From a virus: 40,668 bases of DNA. Positions 1-5,729 of the stretch are shown in pieces (positions within the stretch are counted from its first letter, which is position 1; the number at the start of each line of letters is the position of its first letter). The notes beneath the pieces are model-generated. The model was not told where the DNA came from and did no database searches. It saw only the letters and a list, made by a program, of their open reading frames with translations. The position numbers and the translations under genes are program-made. The stretch covers positions 1 through 40,668 of IMG/VR virus record IMGVR_UViG_3300030430_004101, one strand, 5' to 3'.

Positions 1-2
1 AC

Positions 3-374
3 ATCGTCAACAAGACGGTGCAGATTGGTGAGGACAGGTACGAGGAGCGACCACGGCTCACCATCACTGGTGGGTTTTGGCAGCGACTCTTCTGGCAGTT
101 GGAACTGTCAGCGGTGATCACCGCAGAGTGGGACGTCGAGACCATCGAGCGGGAGATCAAAACCGGACGTAAGGATTCGCAAGGTAATGAGATCATCCGC
201 AAACGTCCTGAGACTCAGAAGGTGAAGAAGCATTACTTCACCATCAATCACCAAGACTACCTCGGCATCACCAAGGGGAAGATTGACTTCTCCGACCTGC
301 GTCTGACACGTGAGTCAGCGTGGGCACAGTTTGAATCAGCGTATACAGGAAACACATCTAATGATGAACAATGA
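3..374 (+). CDS. Conserved-looking phage protein, 3' part (5' end outside window)
   Basis: The reading frame is open from base 3 and gives 123 residues before TGA. A GTG at 18 is available, but the codons before it (ATC GTC AAC AAG ACG) look coding, so I read this as the 3' part of a longer gene. If the window is circular it joins in frame to the gene starting at 40596, giving a 148-residue protein. The product is charged, with an aromatic patch (FWQRLFWQLEL) and a Lys/Arg-rich middle (REIKTGRKDSQGNEIIRKR). I recognise no family. It overlaps the next gene by 14 bp, which suggests translational coupling. Its place in the plus block suggests an early or replication-related role (inference). Confidence 0.75.
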   Translation: MVNKTVQIGEDRYEERPRLTITGGFWQRLFWQLELSAVITAEWDVETIEREIKTGRKDSQGNEIIRKRPETQKVKKHYFTINHQDYLGITKGKIDFSDLRLTRESAWAQFESAYTGNTSNDEQ

Positions 375-882
375 AACCAAGAATGCATTTGCAAACATGC
401 AGAACACTTTCCAATCCGCCACTGCAGAGTCAGGCGGCGGTACCCCGTGGCCCAAAGCAGGTGACCATCAGTGCTACCTGATTGGTATCCACACTGACAC
501 TGGTGAGTTCCGTCAGTCCGATGGACAGATGTTCCCATCAGCCACCATCCAGTTCGAGTACGAACTGTGTGATGACCCAGATCGCCCTAGCCCATTGCAG
601 TGGCGTGGTGCAATCTTCAACCTCCCAACCAACCCAGCACAGCTTGTGCTCGACGGCTCTAAGAAGCGCGCCGAGATCGAGATGAATCGGTTGAAGGGAC
701 ACCTCACTGTCCTCTTGGGCAGCGAACCAACCAACATGGTCGGTGCACTGGAGCAAGTCTCTGCTATGATCCAGTCCGACCAGGCAGTCGTGTGCAACGT
801 CCGGTGCAACTACCGCGAAGTCGGTGACCGCACCTACAAGACCGAGTACATCCGTGAGCTCCTCTCGGGTGCTGCCTCCTGA
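361..882 (+). CDS. Phage protein of unknown function, possibly nucleic-acid related
   Basis: The product has 173 residues. I chose the ATG at 361, which overlaps the previous stop by 14 bp; a longer frame to 310 would run deep into the upstream gene. The N-terminus is Asn/Gln-rich and flexible (about 1-30). A mixed alpha/beta body follows, with motifs such as HQCYLIGIHTDTGEF and TIQFEYELCDDPDRP. Layout and length recall phage proteins encoded near single-strand-binding and recombination genes, but I cannot assign a family. The stop is followed at once by a dispersed 9-bp motif (885-893) and a GC-rich hairpin (905-923). Confidence 0.8.
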   Translation: MMNNETKNAFANMQNTFQSATAESGGGTPWPKAGDHQCYLIGIHTDTGEFRQSDGQMFPSATIQFEYELCDDPDRPSPLQWRGAIFNLPTNPAQLVLDGSKKRAEIEMNRLKGHLTVLLGSEPTNMVGALEQVSAMIQSDQAVVCNVRCNYREVGDRTYKTEYIRELLSGAAS

Positions 883-904
883 TACTCCCCCACTGCAGCT
901 CCGT

Positions 905-923
905 CCTCCCCTTCCCGGGGAGG
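905..923 (+). terminator. GC-rich hairpin between plus-strand genes
   Basis: CCTCCCC (905-911) and GGGGAGG (917-923) form a perfect 7-bp stem with a 5-nt loop. No T-run follows; the next gene's ribosome binding site (AGGAGGT) begins about 10 bases later. It may be a weak terminator or an RNA-processing or stability hairpin. It belongs to a series of similar hairpins between plus-block genes. Confidence 0.5.
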
Positions 924-943
924 CGGGGCCATCAGGAGGTAAC

Positions 944-1132
944 ATGCCAAAGTACGAAGTAACGTCAAGCGATATGATCGAGCAGCAAAGGGTCTGGATC
1001 ATTGACGCAGAGAACGAAGAAGAAGCACAAGAGATTGCGGAAGAAGCTGAGCCCAAGACTGTGCGCATGCTTCACTGCATTGATGTAGAGACTGTGTGGG
1101 AGACCAAGGATGTCACACCGGGGCAAGAGTGA
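944..1132 (+). CDS. Small acidic protein (62 aa), DpnD/PcfM-like pattern
   Basis: The ATG at 944 has an excellent Shine-Dalgarno, AGGAGGT, 4 bases upstream; upstream in-frame starts would cross the hairpin. The product begins MPKYEVTSSD and has a Glu/Ala-rich helix (AENEEEAQEIAEEAEP) after one predicted strand, then a second strand (VRMLHCIDVETVWE). This strand-helix-strand pattern with an EEAxxxAxE helix resembles small phage and plasmid proteins of the DpnD/PcfM type (from memory, low certainty). The gene overlaps the next one by 23 bp, implying coupled translation. Confidence 0.8.
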   Translation: MPKYEVTSSDMIEQQRVWIIDAENEEEAQEIAEEAEPKTVRMLHCIDVETVWETKDVTPGQE

Positions 1133-1334
1133 ATACAACTACGGTCCCCGTGGGGGGATGTACAAGAACAGCCGGTGGACAGAAGAACACCTCGGCCAAG
1201 TAGAAACAATCAGGTGCCCAGACTGCGGAGAGGAAGACCCGGACCATCTAGGCGAAACTTTCAAGGGTAACTACGGACGCGTCCATTACCGTTGTAAACA
1301 TTGCCAGTACGTTTGGTCAGAGAAGGCTGTATGA
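1110..1334 (+). CDS. Small zinc-ribbon protein (74 aa)
   Basis: Two CxxC knuckles are visible: CPDC (about residues 36-39) and CKHC (about 62-65), spaced as in a zinc ribbon, with aromatic residues nearby (YRCKHCQYVW). Zinc ribbons of this size usually bind nucleic acid or protein partners, and the small phage versions are often transcription or host-takeover factors (family knowledge; the role here is inferred). The ATG at 1110 lies inside the end of the previous gene and has GGGAG about 7 bases upstream. The gene ends just before a terminator-like hairpin at 1382. Confidence 0.8.
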   Translation: MSHRGKSEYNYGPRGGMYKNSRWTEEHLGQVETIRCPDCGEEDPDHLGETFKGNYGRVHYRCKHCQYVWSEKAV

Positions 1335-1341
1335 TTCATGC

Positions 1342-1875
1342 GTGGGATACGACTCTAGTAACACGCACCGCAGCACAGAAGATGACCCTCTTCCCGGGGG
1401 TCATTTTCTATTTGAGGGACAGGTAGATTCCCTGGTTAGATACTCTGATGACACCGGCAGACTGGCCGGACGCAGCATCTCCGTAGATCCAATCAAAGAA
1501 CTAGCCGTACCAGACCACGCAGTAGTGGGGGAGAACCAGTTCCGCCTGAGCTCCTGCGTTCTGGTAGGAAGGTGGTCAGACAACTGGCTGCTCTTCTGTT
1601 GGAGCACCAGCGATGCAACGCGCGCAGAGCACGAGCGCTTGATAGAGCGCACAGAGGGCAGCACCAACCACCTTAGATGGATCTCAAGCAGCCGTGTCGT
1701 CATGTACTGGGACGGCAGGGGAACCGCTTACAAGTCCAGCATTCGCCTAGGCAAAGAGACCATGGAAGACCTAGAGAACACAGACACCCGGTTCATCGGG
1801 GCATTGATGCCTAAGAGGCACGCTTGTGCATACCGGATTCAGGGAGGTCTTGTTCACCTTTGGATGCACCTTTGA
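1342..1875 (+). CDS. Hypothetical protein at the convergence point; start uncertain
   Basis: The open frame starts at GTG 1342 and gives 177 residues. From about base 1414 on, codon use looks genuinely coding, with sensible segments such as VGRWSDNWLLFCWSTSD and RRAEHERLIE-like helices. The first 20-25 codons lie across a terminator-like hairpin (1382-1404), so the true start may be further in, but no good ATG with a ribosome binding site is visible. The 3' end overlaps the opposing sigma-factor gene by 65 bp. I recognise no family. The opposite-strand frame at 1401-1703 is Ser/Arg/Leu-rich and looks like a shadow. Confidence 0.5.
   Translation: MGYDSSNTHRSTEDDPLPGGHFLFEGQVDSLVRYSDDTGRLAGRSISVDPIKELAVPDHAVVGENQFRLSSCVLVGRWSDNWLLFCWSTSDATRAEHERLIERTEGSTNHLRWISSSRVVMYWDGRGTAYKSSIRLGKETMEDLENTDTRFIGALMPKRHACAYRIQGGLVHLWMHL
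1382..1412 (+). terminator. Terminator-like hairpin after the zinc-ribbon gene
   Basis: ATGACCC (1382-1388) pairs with GGGTCAT (1398-1404), and a TTTCTATTT tract follows. This fits a rho-independent terminator closing the plus block where the two gene blocks converge. It lies inside the nominal 5' part of the frame starting at 1342, which is why that start is doubtful. Confidence 0.55.
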
Positions 1876-2383
1876 TCCAGTCGTTCAGCTTTGGCCTGAT
1901 GGACTCGTTGATCACCTGACCCACTCTTGATGTGCTGATGCCCAGACGTTTGGCAATATCGGCACGTGTTCTGTTCTCCATCAGCATCGACACAATCCGC
2001 CGCTCTCTCACCGTAAGATCTATCTCACTGAAGTCCACGTCACGAGCAGTCTCTATGCCTGGGGTGATGGACTCTAGACACTCGACAGAAGGCGCACGCT
2101 GAACCCAAGTGCGCCTGCGTCCGCCATTCTCCTTGGGCACCCAGTGAATCGTACGACCCAGATATCTTTGGTACGTGTATGAAAGATCCGTGCGAAGACA
2201 AGAGCCTAGGAACACAGTCGGCGTACCCTTCTTCCTGTCATACTTTTCACTGAGCAAGAAATCGGCACGCAAAAAAGCCTCGGACAGTGTGTCCTCAAAA
2301 GTCCACTGCTCAAACCATTTGTTGCGCACGGCACGCTGGGTCCAACGCACGAGGAACCCCATATGTTCCTCGGCAGGGCTCAC
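1811..2383 (-). CDS. Small sigma-70-family-like factor (190 aa)
   Basis: The N-terminal half resembles sigma region 2 (DTLSEAFLRADFLL, then a Phe/Leu-rich helix ending at SYTYQRYLGR, about residues 28-80). The C-terminal part is a region-4-like helix-turn-helix: LTVRERRIVSMLMENRT followed by RADIAKRLGISTSRVGQVI (about 120-168). The predicted role is to direct host RNA polymerase to phage promoters, probably late ones. The size is close to T4 gp55 (family knowledge), though a clear region 4 is more like cellular ECF-type factors. The GTG start at 2383 sits in a GTGA overlap with the preceding stop and has GAGGAAGA just upstream. It is the last gene of the minus block. Confidence 0.8.
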   Translation of the reverse strand: MSPAEEHMGFLVRWTQRAVRNKWFEQWTFEDTLSEAFLRADFLLSEKYDRKKGTPTVFLGSCLRTDLSYTYQRYLGRTIHWVPKENGGRRRTWVQRAPSVECLESITPGIETARDVDFSEIDLTVRERRIVSMLMENRTRADIAKRLGISTSRVGQVINESIRPKLNDWIKGASKGEQDLPESGMHKRAS

Positions 2384-2595
2384 TCTTCCTCAACCCGACC
2401 TACGAAGTTCTGTTTCTTTCTGCCTTTACGGTCGGATGGCTGATCTCTTATGGCTTCAGAGACTGCTTCTTTAATCATCTTTCTAATAGCATCTGCTTGC
2501 AAAGGGGTAAACACGTCGTCCATGGCTCGGTTGTCGGGACGAGGCAACGGCATGTCACCGCAGTAGCGGCCAGGATTGAAGCTAGGTTCACTCAT
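2380..2595 (-). CDS. Small hypothetical protein (71 aa)
   Basis: I use the ATG at 2595 (product begins MSEPSFNPGRYCGDM), 8 bp inside the end of the upstream gene; the longer frame to 2682 is mostly a shadow of that gene. The product has a Pro/Asn-rich N-terminus, one amphipathic helix (LQADAIRKMIKEAVSEAIRD) and a basic tail. It overlaps the sigma-factor gene by 4 bp. No function is recognised; coupling to the sigma factor could mean a regulatory partner (speculative). Confidence 0.7.
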   Translation of the reverse strand: MSEPSFNPGRYCGDMPLPRPDNRAMDDVFTPLQADAIRKMIKEAVSEAIRDQPSDRKGRKKQNFVGRVEEE

Positions 2596-2776
2596 CTTCT
2601 TCGTCCTCGTCTTCTTCTTCACCCTCCACCAGAGTGTGCTCTGACTCCCAGATGATGTCGTTCTTAATCTCTTCCAATACACCGATCACAGCGTGTTTAC
2701 CTAAGTCCCACTCGCTAGCCCAGTTCTGGCAGATGGTTAGTAGTTGTCGATACAGGACTTCGGCGGGGGGTCTCAT
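2588..2776 (-). CDS. Small protein with acidic tail (62 aa)
   Basis: It starts at ATG 2776 in an ATGA overlap with the end of the phosphoesterase gene. The N-terminal two thirds look helical (RQLLTICQNWASEWDLGKHA). The last 12 or so residues are almost all Glu and Asp (EGEEEDEDEEDE). Such acidic tails can mimic DNA or bind basic proteins, and a cassette of very basic small proteins lies just upstream in the same block; any link is speculation. No family is recognised. Confidence 0.7.
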   Translation of the reverse strand: MRPPAEVLYRQLLTICQNWASEWDLGKHAVIGVLEEIKNDIIWESEHTLVEGEEEDEDEEDE

Positions 2777-3534
2777 AGCATTCTCTCCAATCGGGCTGAC
2801 CAGTTACGTGTACGCATACGGTCGGGGCGATCAGTGAGACACTCGATGATGCCAACAGCACTCCCCCACTGAGAGGTGTCTTTGCGCTGCATGTAGTCTG
2901 GATTCATGGGTCCGCACGTGCCGACGTTCATGTACCACCATGGCAAGGGGATCCTTTTGGTGCGCATGCATCGCGTGGGATCCACAGGGCGGTGGGTGTG
3001 ACCACGCACGAACAAACGCCAGGGGTCACTGCCTGTTAGGTTGTTGAACTGCAGGGCTTCTGTCTCATCGCTGGTAGCCCCAGCGTCAAAGCCGTGGTAG
3101 AATACGCACTGACCTACCTTGTAGCAGCCACGTTCGGACTTCTCGTAGGGTAGCCACTGCCAGTTGGAGAACTCACTATGGTGCAAGTGCGGATTGATCA
3201 GCTCTCGAAGAGCCCTTGGGATACGACGGGGATCGCTGACACGGAGGTTGTCGTCATGGTTACCCATGGTGATAACTCTCTTACACTCTGCAGGAAGGAT
3301 CTTGCGGATCTGGCACAGCAGGGTAGCCGCGTGGTTGTACTCCTCCCGAAGAGTATGAGTGTGCTCGTTGGCGTGCACGCTGGCAGCGCTGGCGTCGAAG
3401 AGGTCACCGAGGTGAATGAAGTGGGTGATATCCTTCGCCTCGCGTTGGATCACTCCGAGAAGCCAGTTAATGGTTGACTCTGGGGTGAAGGGCGCGTGAG
3501 TACAGCTGATCGTCAGTATCTTGGCTTGGCTCAC
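2773..3534 (-). CDS. Calcineurin-like metallophosphoesterase (253 aa)
   Basis: The motifs of the metallophosphoesterase fold appear in order: SCTH (10-13), HLGDLFD (D44, D47), GNHDD (91-95), YHGF (His147) and GHTH (178-181). This predicts a two-metal phosphodiesterase, nuclease or phosphatase. The first metal-binding Asp of the usual D-x-H motif appears to be Cys here (C11-T-H13), which is odd and may alter metal preference. The length is normal for phage members. The start is GTG 3534 in a GTGA overlap with the upstream gene, and the 3' end overlaps the next gene by 4 bp. It sits among late genes, so a role in DNA processing or host takeover late in infection is plausible but inferred. Confidence 0.9.
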   Translation of the reverse strand: MSQAKILTISCTHAPFTPESTINWLLGVIQREAKDITHFIHLGDLFDASAASVHANEHTHTLREEYNHAATLLCQIRKILPAECKRVITMGNHDDNLRVSDPRRIPRALRELINPHLHHSEFSNWQWLPYEKSERGCYKVGQCVFYHGFDAGATSDETEALQFNNLTGSDPWRLFVRGHTHRPVDPTRCMRTKRIPLPWWYMNVGTCGPMNPDYMQRKDTSQWGSAVGIIECLTDRPDRMRTRNWSARLERML

Positions 3535-3941
3535 CGCTTCCTCCTTGGCAGGAGAGCCCAGTAAGGCAAAAGCATTAGCGGGGTCGCTTCTGGCACCGCA
3601 GCGGCTTGTGGCTCGAAGAGGATGCTCATATCAGGTGGAGCGTAACTCGGCAGGTAAGAGCCAGCCACGTGCCAATTCTCTGGGTTTAGTTGTGGGGTAT
3701 GAGCGTACCTCTCAGGAACGTCAGCAACGTCAGAAACGTCAGACACAGTGGTCACCTTCTCCACCGTATCGAAGATGGCCATGGCCTTGTCCAGGGTTTC
3801 TTTGGCTACGAGTGTGCTGACCACAGTCAAGGCGATAGTGAGACGCTGGGACTGTTTATCAAGACGCTTTCGTTCCGTCTCGCAGTTAGCCCTCGCCTGG
3901 TTCTCTGCCTTCTCCCGTGCTGCACACTTCTCGCATACCAT
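3531..3941 (-). CDS. Possible single-pass membrane protein with N-terminal CxxC (136 aa)
   Basis: I use the ATG at 3941, in an ATGA overlap with the upstream stop; the frame up to 4040 would overlap that gene by 100 bp. The product starts MVCEKCAAREKAE, continues as a charged helix to about residue 30, then has a moderately hydrophobic segment (LTIALTVVSTLVAKETL), a Val/Ser/Asp-rich stretch (TVSDVSDVADV) and a Pro-rich C-terminus ending in RRKR. A single membrane segment beside a charged coil allows a lysis-related (holin or spanin-like) role, and no other lysis gene is recognisable, but this is only an inference. Confidence 0.65.
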   Translation of the reverse strand: MVCEKCAAREKAENQARANCETERKRLDKQSQRLTIALTVVSTLVAKETLDKAMAIFDTVEKVTTVSDVSDVADVPERYAHTPQLNPENWHVAGSYLPSYAPPDMSILFEPQAAAVPEATPLMLLPYWALLPRRKR

Positions 3942-4210
3942 CAGCACTTCCAACGCCGACGTGCAGCGCAGATACGTTTCTTGGGTGTCTTGGAGCAGTT
4001 GATGCCGTGCATCTTCATCTGGCCAGCGGAGCGTGCGCAATAGGACTTCTTACGCTTTCCGCCACCCGGCTGAGGGGCCTTGAGTTTGCTGCCGGTAGCG
4101 CGGTTGATCTTTGCTCTGCCCTTGGCGGTAAGACCAGCACCCTTGGAGGCGGGGAGTTTCTCTCCGCGTTTGATGGAGAGAGAAGGAGTTTTGCGTTTCT
4201 TCTTTGCCAT
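3941..4210 (-). CDS. Small basic protein, DUF6321-like (89 aa)
   Basis: The ATG at 4210 is in a TAATG overlap with the preceding stop. The core, GLTAKGRAKINRATGSKLKAP, then PQPGGGKRKKSYCARSAG and a final ARRRWKC, matches my memory of DUF6321-type proteins (xLTAKGRxxxxxxTGSxLKxP, then a CARMxG-like motif and a C-terminal RxWxC), found in marine phages and giant viruses. It is very Lys/Arg-rich. No biochemical function is established to my knowledge; nucleic-acid binding or condensation is an inference from charge. It is the last member of a run of tiny basic genes. Confidence 0.85.
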   Translation of the reverse strand: MAKKKRKTPSLSIKRGEKLPASKGAGLTAKGRAKINRATGSKLKAPQPGGGKRKKSYCARSAGQMKMHGINCSKTPKKRICAARRRWKC

Positions 4211-4446
4211 TACTTCTTCTTCTTTGTTTTCTTCTTCCAAGAGATACGAGCAGGACCTGTCTTCCGCTTGGCGGCAGAGGTGCACTGAGCCTTAGTAGGG
4301 CGACAAGCAGGATAAGGACGATTCTTGTCCTTCTTGCCGCTCCTACCGCAAGGCTTACCGGTCTTGCAGTCGATCCAGCCCTTGCCTTTGTTTTGACTGA
4401 ACCACTTGCGTAGACCACCGGACGTAGCAGACTTCTTCTTAGCCAC
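4210..4446 (-). CDS. Small basic protein, DUF5872-like (78 aa)
   Basis: The start is GTG 4446, whose bases overlap the upstream gene's end (GTGGCTAA). The sequence RKWFSQNKGKGWIDCKTGK, then PCGRSGKKDKNRPYPACRP, fits the small DUF5872-like family (W-DxxxxKPCGR...YPxCRP) I associate with phycodnaviruses and marine phages (from memory). It has four Cys and is over a quarter Lys/Arg. The family function is unknown. It overlaps the next gene by 1 bp and belongs to the polycationic cassette. Confidence 0.85.
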   Translation of the reverse strand: MAKKKSATSGGLRKWFSQNKGKGWIDCKTGKPCGRSGKKDKNRPYPACRPTKAQCTSAAKRKTGPARISWKKKTKKKK

Positions 4447-4612
4447 GCTTTTTCTTGCCGTTCATCGGCTTCTTCTTGACTCCGGCTTTGGCTTTCTTAA
4501 TGCCCTTCTTCAGGCCGTTGCCGTTACCGCCAGCCTGCTTAGCCAGGATCTTCTTCCCGAACGCAGTGTCTGCAAACTTGCCGTTCTTTGATTTGCCGTT
4601 CATTCGTGCCAT
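4439..4612 (-). CDS. Tiny Lys/Gly-rich protein (57 aa)
   Basis: ATG 4612 to TAA 4439 encodes 57 residues, beginning MARMNGKSKNGKFADTAFGK and ending MNGKKKRG. About a third of residues are Lys or Arg and many others Gly, Asn or Ala, so it is probably disordered and nucleic-acid binding (inference). Its stop lies inside the next start (CGTGGCTAAG), the same junction found at 5024-5032. It appears to be a longer paralogue of the 33-residue protein at 5024-5125, sharing the MxRMNGK start and the NGKKKxR end. Confidence 0.75.
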   Translation of the reverse strand: MARMNGKSKNGKFADTAFGKKILAKQAGGNGNGLKKGIKKAKAGVKKKPMNGKKKRG

Positions 4613-4615
4613 TAC

Positions 4616-4876
4616 TTATCTCCCTACGTTTTTGATTCTGTAAGCTCGTGTTTGTTCTCGGGTGTAGCCCTTACGTTCTTCTCTATCCATTTGCTTTTTG
4701 TCTTTGCGATTAGCCCCTCTCCGGTTCTTTTCAGTCGGGGAGCCGTAGTATCCGGTACCTTTCTCTGTCCCGGCTTTCTTTTTGGCGAGACGTTTGCTTG
4801 GCGGCTTGCGACGACCAGTCTTGGAAGTCTTTGCAAATTGTTTGGCAGCGCTACTAATAAATCGGACGATTGCCAT
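4616..4876 (-). CDS. Small very basic protein (86 aa)
   Basis: ATG 4876 shares its A with the preceding TAA. A short hydrophobic or amphipathic start (MAIVRFISSAAKQFAK) is followed by a highly basic, low-complexity body (RRKPPSKRLAKKKAG, RRGANRKDKKQMDREERKG). There is no Cys and no recognised domain. Very high positive charge suggests DNA or RNA binding or packaging with the genome (inference). It sits in the middle of the basic mini-gene cassette, 3 bp before the next gene. Confidence 0.75.
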   Translation of the reverse strand: MAIVRFISSAAKQFAKTSKTGRRKPPSKRLAKKKAGTEKGTGYYGSPTEKNRRGANRKDKKQMDREERKGYTREQTRAYRIKNVGR

Positions 4877-5031
4877 TACTTCTTCCTCTTGCTCTTGTTG
4901 CCATAGTTAGCAGCGCCAACCTTGCGGCACTGTACGATTCGACCTGATGCATAGGCAGATGGGAAGACCTTGGCCTTCGCTTTCACCTTGTGGTAGCAGG
5001 CATCCTTCTTACCTTTTTTCTTCTTAGCCAC
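4876..5031 (-). CDS. Tiny conserved basic protein, KVK-PSAYASG family (51 aa)
   Basis: GTG 5031 to TAA 4876 gives 51 residues with the motif series ACYHKVKAKAKVFPSAYASG, then VQCRKVGAANYGNK. I have seen this pattern (CYxKVK..YKVxPSAYASG..VxCRKVGAxNxGNK) in many marine phage and algal-virus proteins; it has no known function. Two Cys flank the conserved core. The start overlaps the end of the upstream mini-gene (GTGGCTAA), and the stop overlaps the next start by one base. Confidence 0.85.
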   Translation of the reverse strand: MAKKKKGKKDACYHKVKAKAKVFPSAYASGRIVQCRKVGAANYGNKSKRKK

Positions 5032-5125
5032 GAGAGCGTCCTTTTTTCTTGCCGTTGCTCTTGCCCTTCTTCTTCTTGGTGACCTTGGCCATCGTCTTCT
5101 TTTTACCGTTCATGCGTCCTGGCAT
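5024..5125 (-). CDS. Tiny polycationic protein (33 aa)
   Basis: ATG 5125 to TAA 5024 encodes 33 residues, about 45% Lys or Arg (MPGRMNGKKKTMAKV, then KKKKGKSNGKKKGRSRG). A second in-frame ATG at 5113, in an ATGA overlap with the upstream stop, would give 29 residues and could be the real start. It resembles protamine-like or histone-tail peptides in composition (inference only). It shares both ends with the 57-residue protein at 4439-4612, suggesting duplication. Confidence 0.65.
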   Translation of the reverse strand: MPGRMNGKKKTMAKVTKKKKGKSNGKKKGRSRG

Positions 5126-5628
5126 TTTGCGAGCTCCTTTCGAGCGTCGAATTGTTTCATAAAATCAGGGCTGCAGTTTTTGTAGTAGCCCTTTTTCTCT
5201 AAAGAAAGCGATAGAGCATCGAGCTCTGACAGTGATTGGATAAGCATCAGAGGATAGGACTCCTCAGTCACACTCCCCCACTGTTCGGGGTCGTTGGTGT
5301 CGTCCTCTGGAACCTCGTCGCTGGGCTCGAATACGATCCCCCAAACGTCATCTTGCAGCCACTGAAGATTCAACTCTTCTACTGCCTCTCCCAAACCGAT
5401 CGTGTCAGGCTGGTAGGCGATGATGTAGATCTTCTTGTCGTCCTCTGCAAACTCTTGGTACCACCTAGCGGGGTGTTCAGAGGTCAACTCAATGCGGTAG
5501 TCGTCGGTATCCAAGGTCTTCTTGGCAAACGGGCAGGGTTTGTGGCCGTTGTAGTGATCGCTCGGGACATCAAGATAGTTCTTGGTCCAGTTGTGGATCT
5601 CTTGTTTGACCTGCTCTAGCGTGATCAT
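5110..5628 (-). CDS. Conserved marine-phage hypothetical protein, CPFAKK motif (172 aa)
   Basis: The product contains an N-terminal module HNWTKNYLDVPSDHY then NGHKPCPFAKKTL (about 12-38) and an acidic C-terminal half (DEVPEDDTNDPEQWGS). The W-x(n)-P-x(n)-GxxPCPFAxxxL pattern is one I recall from cyanophage, pelagiphage and giant-virus hypothetical proteins. The function is unknown. ATG 5628 is in an ATGA overlap with the preceding 29-residue gene. Unlike its neighbours it is acidic, which may balance the basic mini-proteins (speculation). Confidence 0.85.
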   Translation of the reverse strand: MITLEQVKQEIHNWTKNYLDVPSDHYNGHKPCPFAKKTLDTDDYRIELTSEHPARWYQEFAEDDKKIYIIAYQPDTIGLGEAVEELNLQWLQDDVWGIVFEPSDEVPEDDTNDPEQWGSVTEESYPLMLIQSLSELDALSLSLEKKGYYKNCSPDFMKQFDARKELAKCQDA

Positions 5629-5714
5629 TTTTTCTTTCTAACCCGTCGGGTCTTCTTCTTGTTGGCTTTGGCGCATTTCATGCACCCACATCCTTTTGCT
5701 TTACCTTTTACCAT
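5625..5714 (-). CDS. Tiny Lys/Cys-rich protein (29 aa)
   Basis: ATG 5714 to TGA 5625 gives 29 residues: MVKGKAKGCGCMKCAKAN followed by a KKKTRRVRKKK tail. The CGCMKC cluster could bind a metal. More than 40% of residues are Lys or Arg. The stop overlaps the next start (ATGA), supporting translation. No strong Shine-Dalgarno is visible; it may be translated by coupling from the large upstream gene, which ends 15 bp before. It is the first member of the basic mini-gene cassette. Confidence 0.6.
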   Translation of the reverse strand: MVKGKAKGCGCMKCAKANKKKTRRVRKKK

Positions 5715-5729
5715 ACAGGTAAAGTCGGA

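Noticed and set aside
4080-4591. Several plus-strand frames opposite the basic mini-genes
   Set aside because: Their Phe/Leu/Pro/Ser-rich sequences are the complement of Lys/Arg codons (AAG/AAA to CTT/TTT), so they are not independent genes.
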